This document shows, in pieces, positions 56,272-64,000 of a stretch of DNA of 64,000 nt; position 1 is the first letter of the stretch; every line of letters starts with the position of its first letter. Position numbers and translations under genes: made by a program. The DNA is from Terribacillus saccharophilus. GTDB taxonomy: Bacteria > Bacillota > Bacilli > Bacillales > Amphibacillaceae. The stretch spans positions 178,106-242,105 of the forward strand of contig NZ_NPBJ01000016.1 in NCBI RefSeq assembly GCF_002272075.1, in the 5' to 3' direction. The notes under the pieces were generated by a model. It had not been told where the DNA came from, made no database searches, and was given only the letters and a program-made list of their open reading frames with translations.

Positions 56272-56781
56272 TTATTTCAACAGATTCAATGATTCGCGGT
56301 TGAATGCTTCCAAATCATCCGGTGTTCTGCTTGTGACGATGTTATGGCTTACGACTACCTCTTCATCTTTGTAATTCGCACCCGCATTGATCAAATCTTT
56401 GCGGACACTGCGATAGCCCGTAATATCCTTGCCTTTTAGCAAGTCTGTATCGATCAATACTTGCGGACCATGGCAGATAGCGAATACAGGTTTTTCATTT
56501 TCTACGAAAGCTTTTGCGAATTCACCGGGACGGTCATCTCCGCGAAGCAAGTCAGGAGAAAATCCCCCAGGAATCAATAGTGCATCGAATTCACTTGCAT
56601 CAACATCGGAAATCGCTTTGTCGATTTTCACTTTCTCACCGTGCTTACCATTAACTTCTTTGCCAGCTTCGAACTCCACGTTTACGACACTGTGACCAGC
56701 TTCTTCGTATGCTTTTACCGGACTTGTATATTCGATATCTTCAAATTCATCTGTAATTAGAACTGCAATTTTTTTACTCAT
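56272..56781 (-). CDS. yfkM: DJ-1/PfpI family stress protein (general stress protein 18)
   Basis: The 169-residue protein is nearly identical in motif to B. subtilis YfkM: DEFEDIEYTSPVKAYEEAGH at the N-terminus, LLIPGGFSPDLLRGDDRPGE near residue 68, and the nucleophile elbow FAICHGPQVLI with Cys103-His104. Related proteins act as proteases or in repair of glyoxal-damaged molecules. The exact activity is debated. In B. subtilis it belongs to the general stress regulon. I could not see a clear sigma-B promoter here. Confidence 0.92.
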   Translation of the reverse strand: MSKKIAVLITDEFEDIEYTSPVKAYEEAGHSVVNVEFEAGKEVNGKHGEKVKIDKAISDVDASEFDALLIPGGFSPDLLRGDDRPGEFAKAFVENEKPVFAICHGPQVLIDTDLLKGKDITGYRSVRKDLINAGANYKDEEVVVSHNIVTSRTPDDLEAFNRESLNLLK

Positions 56782-56861
56782 ATATAGTCCCTCCTATTTT
56801 ATCTTTAACTTAAGACTACCAGAGGGTTCTCACTCTATTCAACTATCGCGCTCACAGGTTA

Positions 56862-58157
56862 TCACCCAATACTTATAACCCCGAATATCAATGCCGCGAT
56901 AGTCATCACAATTGTTGATCCGAATGCCCAAAGCATAGCATAGCGCTGCAGTTCCCCGAATTGTATGCCTACCATACCGATTAGTAGATGGGCTGCGGCT
57001 ACTAGCGGACTCAATACGTGAACTGGCTGACCGAGCAATGCCGCACGACCGATTTCTACTTTGCTGACACCGTACGCTTGTGCTGCTTCGGCCAGTATCG
57101 GCAGTACGCCAAGGTAGAATGCATTATTAGACATAAAGAAAGTAAATGGAGCACTAATGATGGCGATAATGACTGCGAGATATGGTGACATGAACTCTGG
57201 GATGATTGATACAAGCGTATTCGCCATCGCATCAATCATTTCCGTACCAGACATGATACCTGTAAAAATACCTGCAGCAATAACTATCGTCGTGACAGCT
57301 AATCCGTTTTTTGCATGTGCTGCCATTCTCTCCTGCTGCTCACTCATACGTGGATAGTTGATCATCAGAGCGACGGCAAAAGCAACCATGAATAAAATCG
57401 TCAGTGAAATGAAGTCCATGATTAGGCAAACAAGCAACGCTATTGTAAGCAGCAAGTTCACCCAAACAAGCTTCGAACGACGATAAGCTGGTACTTCTTC
57501 TGCGGCACTGATTTCTCTGTGCGTTTGATCATCCAGCTGCACAACACCTAAGCGCTTCCTTTCCTTTCTCCCAAGGATGAAAGCTACTGTTATCGCATAA
57601 ACAAGCCCTACTCCCATAACAGGAATAATCGGTATGAACAGCTCAGATGCTTCCAGGTTCAAAGCAGCCATAGCCATAGCAGAAGCCCCGCCCCAAGGCG
57701 TGATATTCATTACCCCCATTGAGAGCATAGCTACTGTTGCAAGAATCAAACGATTCATTCCTAATCGTTTATAGAGCGGTAGTAACGCAGAAACAGTGAT
57801 CATATATGTTGTTGTACCATCTCCATCAAGTGCTACCATCATAGAAAGAATAGACGTACCAACAACAATTTTGAGCGGATCCCCTTTTACAACTTTCAAA
57901 ATGAGATTGATCAAGGGATCGAACAGTCCTGCATCAATCATGACTCCGAAGTAAAGGATAGCAAACAGGATCATAATAGCTGTGGCCGCAATTCCTTCTA
58001 CACCTTCCAGCATCATCGGCCCGAGTGAAGAAGTGAAGCCGCCAATTATACCAAAGAGAATAGGAATAAGCGTCAACGCCACAAGCGGTGATAGCTTTTT
58101 GGACATTATCAAATACATAAATACAGCAACCATGGAGAAGCCCAATAAAGATAACAA
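56862..58157 (-). CDS. citM: Citrate-metal/H+ symporter
   Basis: The 431-residue protein is a CitMHS-type transporter with about twelve helices. It has the family motif LDGDGTTTYMITVSALLPLY near residue 109, MNITPWGGASAMAMAAL near residue 148 and FFMSNNAFYLGVLPIL near residue 340. B. subtilis CitM imports Mg2+-citrate. The TTG start at 58157 is chosen, because AAGGAGG lies seven bases upstream. An earlier in-frame TTG overlaps that site. A perfect cre lies 30 bases upstream. It follows citS-citT in the same direction. Confidence 0.9.
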   Translation of the reverse strand: MLSLLGFSMVAVFMYLIMSKKLSPLVALTLIPILFGIIGGFTSSLGPMMLEGVEGIAATAIMILFAILYFGVMIDAGLFDPLINLILKVVKGDPLKIVVGTSILSMMVALDGDGTTTYMITVSALLPLYKRLGMNRLILATVAMLSMGVMNITPWGGASAMAMAALNLEASELFIPIIPVMGVGLVYAITVAFILGRKERKRLGVVQLDDQTHREISAAEEVPAYRRSKLVWVNLLLTIALLVCLIMDFISLTILFMVAFAVALMINYPRMSEQQERMAAHAKNGLAVTTIVIAAGIFTGIMSGTEMIDAMANTLVSIIPEFMSPYLAVIIAIISAPFTFFMSNNAFYLGVLPILAEAAQAYGVSKVEIGRAALLGQPVHVLSPLVAAAHLLIGMVGIQFGELQRYAMLWAFGSTIVMTIAALIFGVISIG

Positions 58158-58186
58158 AAGAAAGTCCTCCTTCAAACAGCGCTAAT

Positions 58187-58200
58187 TGTTAGCGCTTTCA
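58187..58200 (-). promoter_or_regulatory. CcpA cre site of citM
   Basis: On the minus strand TGAAAGCGCTAACA matches the CcpA cre consensus TGWAANCGNTNWCA at all fixed positions. It lies in the citM leader, 30 bases before the start codon, where CcpA would block elongation. CcpA control of citM is known in B. subtilis. Confidence 0.85.
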
Positions 58201-58230
58201 ATTGAAAGAAGTGTAACATTGTGTTCACAA

Positions 58231-58260
58231 AATGCACAGTTTACTTACATTAAGTGCATT
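58231..58260. promoter_or_regulatory. Inverted repeat upstream of citM, candidate CitT site
   Basis: AATGCAC and GTGCATT form a seven-base inverted repeat with a 16-base centre, lying about 75 bases upstream of the citM start and between it and citT. A response-regulator binding site is plausible. No promoter with good -35 and -10 was found, which fits activator dependence. Confidence 0.4.
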
Positions 58261-58300
58261 TTTTTCATTTTTCTCACGGCTATTAGGATGAGTTCTCGGC

Positions 58301-58984
58301 TCAGTATTTATACTTGCGGACAGGCCTTCCGACTGTTCCATAGGTGACTTCCACTTCCGCTTCTTTTCTCGACACCATATATTCCAAGTAGCGGCGAACT
58401 GTAGAATGGCTTACCCCTATCTTCGCTGCTATTTCCTCAGCCTTTTCGCTGTTCTGCTGCTCCTTCATTGCCTGTCGTACCGATTCCAAGGTGTGGCGGT
58501 CTACTCCTTTTGGATAGACTTCCTGTTCCACTGCTTCTGCTGTATGTATATTAGGATGAAAGATAGCATCTACTTGCTGCTGACCGATTTCATTGCCAGA
58601 TTGAAGTTCCTTCTTATAGATAGCATATTCCTGAAGCACACGCTGAAAGCGATCACCATCTACCGGTTTGATCAAATAGCTGTACACGCCTCCACGCATC
58701 GCCTCACCGACTGTTTCCGTATCATTCGCCGCTGTCAGCAGAATTACATCCGTCTTGCGGTAATTCTGGCGGATGAACCAAAGGATATCGATACCATTCG
58801 TATCAGGAAGATAGACATCAAGCAGTACCACGTCTGGCTTCAATGCCTGAAGCAGACTTTTGGCCTGTTCTCCATTTTCTGCAACACCAATTAGTCGATA
58901 CCCTTCCATTTGATTCAAGTAATTCTGAAATATCATTGATGCTTCTACATTATCTTCCACTATCAGAACGTTCATCCGGTCCAT
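58301..58984 (-). CDS. citT: Citrate-type response regulator CitT
   Basis: The 227-residue protein has a receiver domain (Asp56 in VVLLDVYLPDTNG, Lys in YSYLIKPVDGDRF) and a C-terminal helix-turn-helix (IGVSHSTVRRYLEYM near residue 192). This is the CitB/DcuR layout. With CitS it should switch on citM when citrate or a similar acid is outside. The start follows AAAGGAAG. It overlaps citS by 35 bases. Confidence 0.9.
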   Translation of the reverse strand: MDRMNVLIVEDNVEASMIFQNYLNQMEGYRLIGVAENGEQAKSLLQALKPDVVLLDVYLPDTNGIDILWFIRQNYRKTDVILLTAANDTETVGEAMRGGVYSYLIKPVDGDRFQRVLQEYAIYKKELQSGNEIGQQQVDAIFHPNIHTAEAVEQEVYPKGVDRHTLESVRQAMKEQQNSEKAEEIAAKIGVSHSTVRRYLEYMVSRKEAEVEVTYGTVGRPVRKYKY

Positions 58985-60590
58985 TTTTCACGCTTCCTTT
59001 CGGGAGAACAATCGTCGCGAGTGTCCCTCCTGCTTCGCTATCTCCATAATACAAAGCTCCATTCAGTTTCTCCAGTGCTGCCTGTACAATAGTCAGTCCA
59101 ATACCATGCCCATCCCCAGCTTCCTTTTTAGTTGAATATCCATCCACCAATACTGTCTGTTTTTCCTTCTCAGACAGCCGCTTGCCATTGTCCTCGATAT
59201 CGACTATCACTTCTTGTCCTAGATCTGTGAAAGACACAAAAACCTTTCCTTCCGTCCCCTGGTGCTTCGAAGCGGACTCAAAGGCATTCTCTAGTAAGTT
59301 TCCTATGATAGTCACAATCTTCTCTGTTGCTTCCGGTCGCAGGTCAATGTTCATGCTGCTGCCTTCATCAATCGTCAATGACACCTTCAACTCTTTGGCA
59401 CGATTGAATTTTCCTAGCAGGCAGGCTGCAATCATCGGTTCCTTTATGCTTGCCATCAGCAAATTGACGACACTCTGCTGTTCCTCTACTTCCTCTGAAA
59501 TGAGTACGAGTGCCTTATCATATTCCTGTAAGCGAATCAAGCCGTACAAAGTATTTAGCTTATTCATAAATTCATGATTAGAAGCACGCATCTGATCTGC
59601 TTGCTGCTTCATTTTTGCAATTGTCTCTGATACGTCAATCACTTCTGTTTCAGGACGTAATGTAAAGACGACTCCCAATGTTTCTTCCGCTTCTTTTATG
59701 GGAGAAGCATCTACTATATAAATATCGCCAGCAACAAAAGTATATTTGTTATACCTTCCTTTCCCATCTGCCAAAACTGCTTGATAAAGAGATTGCAGAT
59801 TCTTCTGGTCGATTGCATCCTCCAGCACGGATTTACGCTTAAATATCTCTTGGGCTCTACGATTAATAGATGTAATATGACCTTTGCGATCAATGGCTAT
59901 GGTAGCATCTTTGATCGATGTCAGTGTTGTCTCCTTCTCTTTAAATAAGAAGGAAATCTCTTCTGGCTCTAATCCATAAATCAGCTTTTTCACCCGTTTC
60001 GCCACAAAATAGGCACCAAGCAGACCAACAGCAAAGATGAGCAGGAACCAGATGATTACCTCCTGCAAATAGGAAAGTATCTGATCATTTAAGTTCTGCT
60101 TCAAAAAACCGACTGATGCTACACCAATGATATCACCTGATTCATTTCTTATCGGTGTTTTTGCTTTAACCGCATAGCCGGAAATACCATACCCTTCGTA
60201 TATGACTTCCTTTCCTTCTTCTAATACCTGGTCATTGCTCGTCTTGGTTGGTTTACCGATTCTCTCCGGTTCTGGATGTGAAATTCGGATTCCATTCGTA
60301 TCAGCAATTACAACATAATCTGCACCGCTATTTTGCTGGATCTTTAACGACTCCTGCTGTATCGCATCGTCATTATCCCGCTCCTCCAGATGCTGAAGGA
60401 TTGTGTCATCCTTGGCAGCAAGCTTAGCGACGGCCATCGCAGTGTTCCCTGCATCTTCCTCGACTATCTCATCAACCTTCCTTATGAATAGAGCGCTTAC
60501 AAATAATAGACTAATCATAAGCAATATTGTCACCAATAAGACAATCTGACCTAGTAAACCAAAACGCAGTCGTCTCCGCAGTTCCCCCAT
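58950..60590 (-). CDS. citS: Citrate-type sensor histidine kinase CitS
   Basis: The 546-residue kinase has a helix at 15-37, an extracytoplasmic PDC/CitAP-like sensor (about 40-172, with ISHPEPERIGK and GYAVKAKTPIRNESGDIIG) and a second helix (about 178-198). A PAS domain follows, then an SpoOB-type phosphoacceptor region with ASNHEFMNKLNTLYGLI and an ATPase domain with GNLLENAFESA and GHGIGLTIVQ. This is the CitA/DcuS family. The ligand is likely citrate, given citM two genes on. Confidence 0.9.
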   Translation of the reverse strand: MGELRRRLRFGLLGQIVLLVTILLMISLLFVSALFIRKVDEIVEEDAGNTAMAVAKLAAKDDTILQHLEERDNDDAIQQESLKIQQNSGADYVVIADTNGIRISHPEPERIGKPTKTSNDQVLEEGKEVIYEGYGISGYAVKAKTPIRNESGDIIGVASVGFLKQNLNDQILSYLQEVIIWFLLIFAVGLLGAYFVAKRVKKLIYGLEPEEISFLFKEKETTLTSIKDATIAIDRKGHITSINRRAQEIFKRKSVLEDAIDQKNLQSLYQAVLADGKGRYNKYTFVAGDIYIVDASPIKEAEETLGVVFTLRPETEVIDVSETIAKMKQQADQMRASNHEFMNKLNTLYGLIRLQEYDKALVLISEEVEEQQSVVNLLMASIKEPMIAACLLGKFNRAKELKVSLTIDEGSSMNIDLRPEATEKIVTIIGNLLENAFESASKHQGTEGKVFVSFTDLGQEVIVDIEDNGKRLSEKEKQTVLVDGYSTKKEAGDGHGIGLTIVQAALEKLNGALYYGDSEAGGTLATIVLPKGSVKNGPDERSDSGR

Positions 60591-60668
60591 ATAAGTCGTC
60601 CCCTTTGTTCTCCTCTACTATTATCTTACTACTTTACAGCTGTAGGAAGAAGAAAGGTTATGAAAATT

Positions 60669-60697
60669 AAAAAGCACCCACTCAAGGAATGGGTGCT
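60669..60697 (-). terminator. Terminator of the SDR gene at 60705
   Basis: The stem AGCACCCA with complement and a nine-base loop is followed on the minus strand by TTTTTAA. It lies just after the SDR stop codon. Confidence 0.75.
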
Positions 60698-60704
60698 AAA
60701 CTCG

Positions 60705-61475
60705 TTATCTGCTTGTATAACCTGCATCAGCATGAATAGTCGTACCAGTCACGTAAGAAGATTGATCAGATGCTAGCCATAGGCTTGCTTGAGCAATCTC
60801 TTCCGGCTGACCGAATCTGCCAAGAAGGCTTAGCATCGGTGCAAATTCTTCTTCAGTCTGACCTGTTTCTTCCAGGGAACCTCTTAGCATCGGTGTATCA
60901 ATTGCTCCAGGAGCGACTGTGTTCACACGAATGTTCTTCGGTCCGTTTTCAAGAGCTGCAACCTTGGTCATACCTACAACGCCATGCTTAGCTGCAACAT
61001 ATGCGATGTTATTCGGCTGTGGACGGAAGCCGCTTACTGAAGAAATATTGACGATACTGCCGCCTTCACCTTGCTTAATCATTTGCTGTAATTCATATTT
61101 CATACAAAGCGCAGTACCTGTTAAATCAACCGAAATCAAACGGTTCCAGTACGCTTCATCGAATTCTGCTGCTGGTGCATTATCGGGTGTGAGGGCTGCG
61201 TTATTGATCGCAACATCCAGACGTCCGAACTTTGCTACTGTTTCTTCTACCATTTGTTTTACTTGTGCTGAATCAGATACATCCACTTTTACGAAGAAAG
61301 CAGTTCCGCCAGCTGCTTCAATCTCTTCGACTGCTGCTTTCCCTTTTTCTTCATTAAAGTCTGCTACGACAACTTTCGCTTTCGCTTCGGCAAATAGTTT
61401 TGCTGTCGCAAGACCCATCCCCATTGCTGCGCCAGTTACGATTGCTACTTTACCTTCTAAAACTGGAAATGTCAT
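60705..61475 (-). CDS. Short-chain dehydrogenase/reductase
   Basis: The 256-residue classical SDR has the cofactor motif VTGAAMGMGLA near residue 12, an NNA-type stretch AINNAALTPD near residue 88, the catalytic Ser in VNISSVSGF and Tyr-x3-Lys in YVAAKHGV near residue 158. The loop after strand 2 begins ADFNEEKG, favouring NAD. The start at 61475 follows AAGGGGGAAA. A TTGTCG-17-TATAGT promoter lies about 40-70 bases upstream. It diverges from a TetR gene. The substrate is unknown. Confidence 0.9.
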   Translation of the reverse strand: MTFPVLEGKVAIVTGAAMGMGLATAKLFAEAKAKVVVADFNEEKGKAAVEEIEAAGGTAFFVKVDVSDSAQVKQMVEETVAKFGRLDVAINNAALTPDNAPAAEFDEAYWNRLISVDLTGTALCMKYELQQMIKQGEGGSIVNISSVSGFRPQPNNIAYVAAKHGVVGMTKVAALENGPKNIRVNTVAPGAIDTPMLRGSLEETGQTEEEFAPMLSLLGRFGQPEEIAQASLWLASDQSSYVTGTTIHADAGYTSR

Positions 61476-61568
61476 GATTATTTCCCCCTTATGTTCTACG
61501 CTTACATTTTCACTATAGAAAAATCCATTTGCTGCGACAATATGCGATAATAGAGATAGAAATTTATT

Positions 61569-61595
61569 TTGAACAAGACAGACCATACTGTTCAA
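61569..61595. promoter_or_regulatory. Candidate operator between TetR and SDR genes
   Basis: TTGAACA and TGTTCAA form a seven-base inverted repeat with a 13-base centre, just upstream of the TetR ribosome site. It could be the TetR binding site controlling both divergent genes, but only one copy is seen. Confidence 0.35.
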
Positions 61596-61614
61596 TAAAA
61601 GTGAGGAGAAACCT

Positions 61615-62211
61615 GTGAGCATCACCTATCCCGACAAACGAGTAGAAAGAACCCAGCACGCGTTAAAGAAAGCTTTAATGAAACTGTTGGCGGAGAGAAC
61701 GCTTCATAAAATCCATATTTCTGAGATAACCGAAGAAGCTGGTGTCAGCAGGGGAACTTTCTATACCCATTATGAAAAGAAAGAAGATCTGCTGGATGAA
61801 CTCTCTGAGGATATGCTTGAGGAAATGACCATCGCTTTCCGAAAACCTTACGAACAGTTAGGAATGGTAGACTTTCGGAGCCTGCCAGCAGAGTCCCTAG
61901 TTCTGTTCGATCATTTCCTGGAAAATAAAGCATTCTACCAGCTAATGCTTGGCGGCACTTCGGACAATTTTTTTAAAGAAAAGATGATAGATCAGCTTCA
62001 TTACCTTTTCCGGAAAGACTATGCCTTTTATTTCCGTCAAATTGATGCTGAAATAAATCTGGAACTGTTCTGTACGTATCGCATCCATGGCATCATTGGA
62101 TTGATTGTTGAATGGATTCAAAAAGGGTTCGATAAACCTGCTCCCTTCATGGCAGAACAGCTGCTGCATATTTTCAGGTTTCATACCGAGAGTGTTATGA
62201 TCAGGCATTAG
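61615..62211 (+). CDS. TetR family regulator
   Basis: The 198-residue protein has a TetR helix-turn-helix at about residues 30-58 (ISEITEEAGVSRGTFYTHYEKKEDLL, shortened) and a C-terminal domain of the TetR_C-type seen in DhaS-like regulators (FYQLMLGG, ELFCTYRIHGIIGLIVEWI). The GTG start follows GTGAGGAG. It diverges from an SDR gene and probably represses it. The inducing molecule is unknown. Confidence 0.88.
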   Translation: MSITYPDKRVERTQHALKKALMKLLAERTLHKIHISEITEEAGVSRGTFYTHYEKKEDLLDELSEDMLEEMTIAFRKPYEQLGMVDFRSLPAESLVLFDHFLENKAFYQLMLGGTSDNFFKEKMIDQLHYLFRKDYAFYFRQIDAEINLELFCTYRIHGIIGLIVEWIQKGFDKPAPFMAEQLLHIFRFHTESVMIRH

Positions 62212-62217
62212 AAAATA

Positions 62218-62241
62218 GGGTGTACCTACTTAGGCACACCC
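62218..62241. terminator. Weak hairpin after the TetR gene
   Basis: The 10-bp stem GGGTGT/ACACCC continues into CCTA/TAGG with one mismatch. There is no T run, so terminator function is uncertain. The rest of the 200-base gap to the next gene shows nothing else. Confidence 0.35.
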
Positions 62242-62415
62242 TTGATCAATAATTCACTAGCATACGAGCTGCTGCATCATCTGTAACTAGGACATGAATC
62301 AAAATTCGCAGCTAATGCCCAGATCCCCATACTGGTTAAACATCACATTAATCAGTCTTCAAATATAGCAATCCCTCCATATTAAAGGTCTGCGTCAAAA
62401 TCATAAATCTATTGA

Positions 62416-63180
62416 TTATATTTTTCTTTCTCTCGCCATTGAATTAGACAGAAAATCAGGGAAGTATTTTCCTGCTAAGCGCAGAAATTTCGAAGCACCC
62501 GGAACTACACGCTTCTTGTTCTTTTCCATACCTTTAATGCCATGTTTAACAAGTGTATCTAAAGACATACTTGGCATGCCCTCTGCTTCTGTTCCATTCG
62601 ATTCAAGATTTGTTTCCGCAACAAGCGGCGGTACCAACTCCATTACATGAATATTTTTCCCTGACTTATTTAACTGAATACGGAGCGCGTCAGTATACAT
62701 ATGAACTCCTGCTTTCGTAGCAGAATAAACAGGATGAATAGGTGAAGTTATATATGATAGACCAGAACTGACAGTTACGATCATTGCTTCATCTTGCTCA
62801 CAAAGTTGTGGCAGCAAAGCTTTGGTCATCCACATTGTTCCATTAAGATTTATATCAACTTCCGCTGTCACCTGTTCAAGCTTCATTTCTTCATCAAGTA
62901 ATTTAAAAGAACGCATAATTCCGGCTGAATTAAATAAAACATTGGCTTCAGGATAGTTTTCCTTAATGAATATCGCCATTTTGCGAACTGAGTCAAGACT
63001 TGAAACGTCCCCTTGTAAACCAATCAGTCCTTTACAATCTTTCATTACCCGATCAATTGTTTCTTGATTACGACCAATTACAATTACTTTATTCCCGCGT
63101 TTTAACAATTCTTTAGCATAAGCAAGACCTATTCCTGAAGTACCGCCAGTAATAATAATTGTATTATTTGAAAGCTTCAT
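62416..63180 (-). CDS. DltE-like short-chain dehydrogenase
   Basis: The 254-residue SDR has the cofactor motif ITGGTSGIGLAYA near residue 10, NVLFNSAGIM near residue 80, catalytic VSSGLSY and Tyr-x3-Lys in YSATKAGVHMY near residue 152. The pattern with LVPPLVAETNL near residue 182 is typical of the DltE group. Despite the name, it is not near the dlt operon and is not known to act on teichoic acids. The start follows AAGGGAGAAAG. It diverges from a TetR gene across two palindromes. Confidence 0.88.
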   Translation of the reverse strand: MKLSNNTIIITGGTSGIGLAYAKELLKRGNKVIVIGRNQETIDRVMKDCKGLIGLQGDVSSLDSVRKMAIFIKENYPEANVLFNSAGIMRSFKLLDEEMKLEQVTAEVDINLNGTMWMTKALLPQLCEQDEAMIVTVSSGLSYITSPIHPVYSATKAGVHMYTDALRIQLNKSGKNIHVMELVPPLVAETNLESNGTEAEGMPSMSLDTLVKHGIKGMEKNKKRVVPGASKFLRLAGKYFPDFLSNSMARERKI

Positions 63181-63198
63181 AGACTTTCTCCCTTTTGG

Positions 63199-63271
63199 TT
63201 ACAATTTTTATTTTTTGTAACTTTAAATAAAACCTTACTCCATTAGGTTACAAAAGTCAACTTTTGTAACC
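63199..63271. promoter_or_regulatory. Two TetR-type palindromes between SDR and TetR genes
   Basis: The main site (63246-63271) is a perfect 26-base palindrome with half-site GGTTACAAAAGT. The second (63199-63222) has the same outer GTTACAA/TTGTAAC arms with a less perfect centre. The main site covers the -35 elements for both directions: TTGTAA for the TetR gene and TTGACT on the minus strand for the SDR gene. Confidence 0.8.
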
Positions 63272-63291
63272 TATGAGTTATGTAGTATAAT
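63264..63291 (+). promoter_or_regulatory. Promoter of the leaderless TetR gene
   Basis: TTGTAA (63264-63269) and TATAAT (63286-63291) have a 16-base spacer. The TATAAT ends seven bases before the ATG, so transcription should begin at or next to the start codon. No Shine-Dalgarno sequence is present. Confidence 0.7.
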
Positions 63292-63297
63292 TAATAC

Positions 63298-63846
63298 ATG
63301 AAGACTTTAAGTAAAGAACTTATATTAGAAACTGCTCACCGTATGGTAGCTGAACAAGGAATGGAAAAAGTTAATCTTTCAAAGGTTGGCAAAGAATTAG
63401 GAACGAGTCATGCAGCAATATATAAATATTTCACTGGAAAGGAAGAATTATGGACAGAGCTTGCTCTTTCATGGCTTGATAATGAACTAACAAAACTATT
63501 TCCTTTCGACACTAAAAATTATTCCTCTACGAAGGAAATCATTCATGATTGGTTTTGGATTTTAAGTGAATCAAAATATAAATCGTATCATCGCGAACCA
63601 GAAATGTTTAAGTTATATACGACATATATTGATGGAAATCCACCAGTTTTAGCTCGTCACCTTACAGAATTATTAAGTAGCTTAAAAGAAGCAAGCAGAA
63701 TTGAAAACAACAGCACACTAAAGGCGCTGCTCGTGGCGTTTTCTTATTTTTCAGCCCCCTCCTTTGCCGAAAATTGGTCACAGATTGACTTCAAAGGAGA
63801 ATTCGAGGCTGTCTGGAAATTAGTCGAGGTTGGAATAATCTTATAG
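63298..63846 (+). CDS. TetR family regulator, probably leaderless
   Basis: The 182-residue protein has a TetR helix-turn-helix at residues 23-45 (VNLSKVGKELGTSHAAIYKYF, shortened) and a C-terminal region of the TetR_C_33-like kind with SYFSAPSFAENW. The ATG at 63298 lies only seven bases after TATAAT and has no ribosome site, so it is probably read from a leaderless mRNA. It diverges from the DltE-like SDR and should repress both through the palindromes between them. The first in-frame Met alternative is inside the helix-turn-helix. Confidence 0.87.
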   Translation: MKTLSKELILETAHRMVAEQGMEKVNLSKVGKELGTSHAAIYKYFTGKEELWTELALSWLDNELTKLFPFDTKNYSSTKEIIHDWFWILSESKYKSYHREPEMFKLYTTYIDGNPPVLARHLTELLSSLKEASRIENNSTLKALLVAFSYFSAPSFAENWSQIDFKGEFEAVWKLVEVGIIL

Positions 63847-63990
63847 CATTAAATCAAGTATAAAAAAAGTTCTAATTAGAAATTATTGCGATTGCTTTCA
63901 AGCTGTACAATAACGCCCATCAACGCATTTCAAAGGATATACACTCTTGCAATATTCAGATAAAAAGTTAAGCGGATCTACCACAAAAAA

Positions 63991-64000
63991 AGAGGCTGGG
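63991..64000 (+). repeat. Left edge of a second interspersed repeat copy
   Basis: The final ten bases AGAGGCTGGG equal the first ten bases of the repeat at 43687, in the same orientation and again preceded by an A-rich stretch. The rest lies beyond the window. The 140 bases between the TetR gene and here hold only an A/T-rich palindrome (TTCTAATTAGAA) and no gene. Confidence 0.5.

Noticed and set aside
62416..63180. Calling this SDR dltE and linking it to the dlt operon
   Set aside because: It is 14 kb from dlt, stands under its own TetR control, and the DltE name reflects sequence grouping only.

Overview
The window looks like chromosomal DNA from a low-to-mid GC, endospore-former-type Bacillaceae (Firmicutes). 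The evidence is strong AGGAGG-type ribosome sites, frequent TTG/GTG starts, intrinsic terminators with U-tracts, guanine riboswitches, PurBox, CcpA cre and sigma-W-type promoter sites, and gene order matching Bacillus subtilis around the pur operon. Terribacillus, or a relative in the Oceanobacillus/Virgibacillus group, is my guess; the sequence alone does not fix the genus. No rRNA, tRNA, CRISPR, phage or insertion sequence was found.

Region 1 (1-25.6 kb, mostly minus strand) is purine metabolism. The complete pur operon reads purE-K-B-C-S-Q-L-F-M-N-H-D from 12880 down to 313. It is driven by a sigma-A promoter with paired PurBoxes and a guanine riboswitch that ends in a terminator. Upstream are yebG, yebE, a TspO-like membrane gene, the riboswitch-controlled permease gene pbuG, guaA, and the yeaC-yeaD-yebA group (MoxR ATPase, DUF58, transglutaminase). 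Two genes interrupt this block: a MurE-like ligase that lacks the usual diaminopimelate-binding motifs, and a FUSC/aromatic-acid-exporter-type membrane protein. The guaA leader folds on paper into a multi-hairpin RNA with a terminator, and I cannot assign it to a known class.

Region 2 (25.6-43.7 kb) is general accessory chromosome. It holds a K+/H+ antiporter operon (khtU, khtT and an AbrB-like gene), an orphan small gene with a LexA-like box, two tandem secreted amidases, a glyoxalase-fold protein, a chemoreceptor, several tiny proteins, ydbST under a sigma-W-type promoter, and a TetR/37-aa ORF/MFS efflux operon with two operators. It continues with an aldo/keto reductase, rocD, and a YjcF-like acetyltransferase/YczE pair behind a long palindrome.

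Region 3 (43.7-51 kb) starts with an interspersed repeat and then the D-alanylation operon. Here a histidine kinase and an OmpR-type response regulator sit directly upstream of dltX-A-B-C-D in the same direction, which suggests dedicated envelope-stress control of teichoic-acid charge.

Region 4 (51-64 kb) groups regulator/effector modules. These are a membrane-protein/small multidrug exporter/MerR operon, nsrR facing hmp, ywnA facing ywnB with the operator inside the promoter, the stress protein gene yfkM, citS-citT-citM with a cre site, and two divergent TetR/short-chain dehydrogenase pairs. The last TetR gene appears to be transcribed without a leader. The first ten bases of a second copy of the interspersed repeat lie at the right edge.
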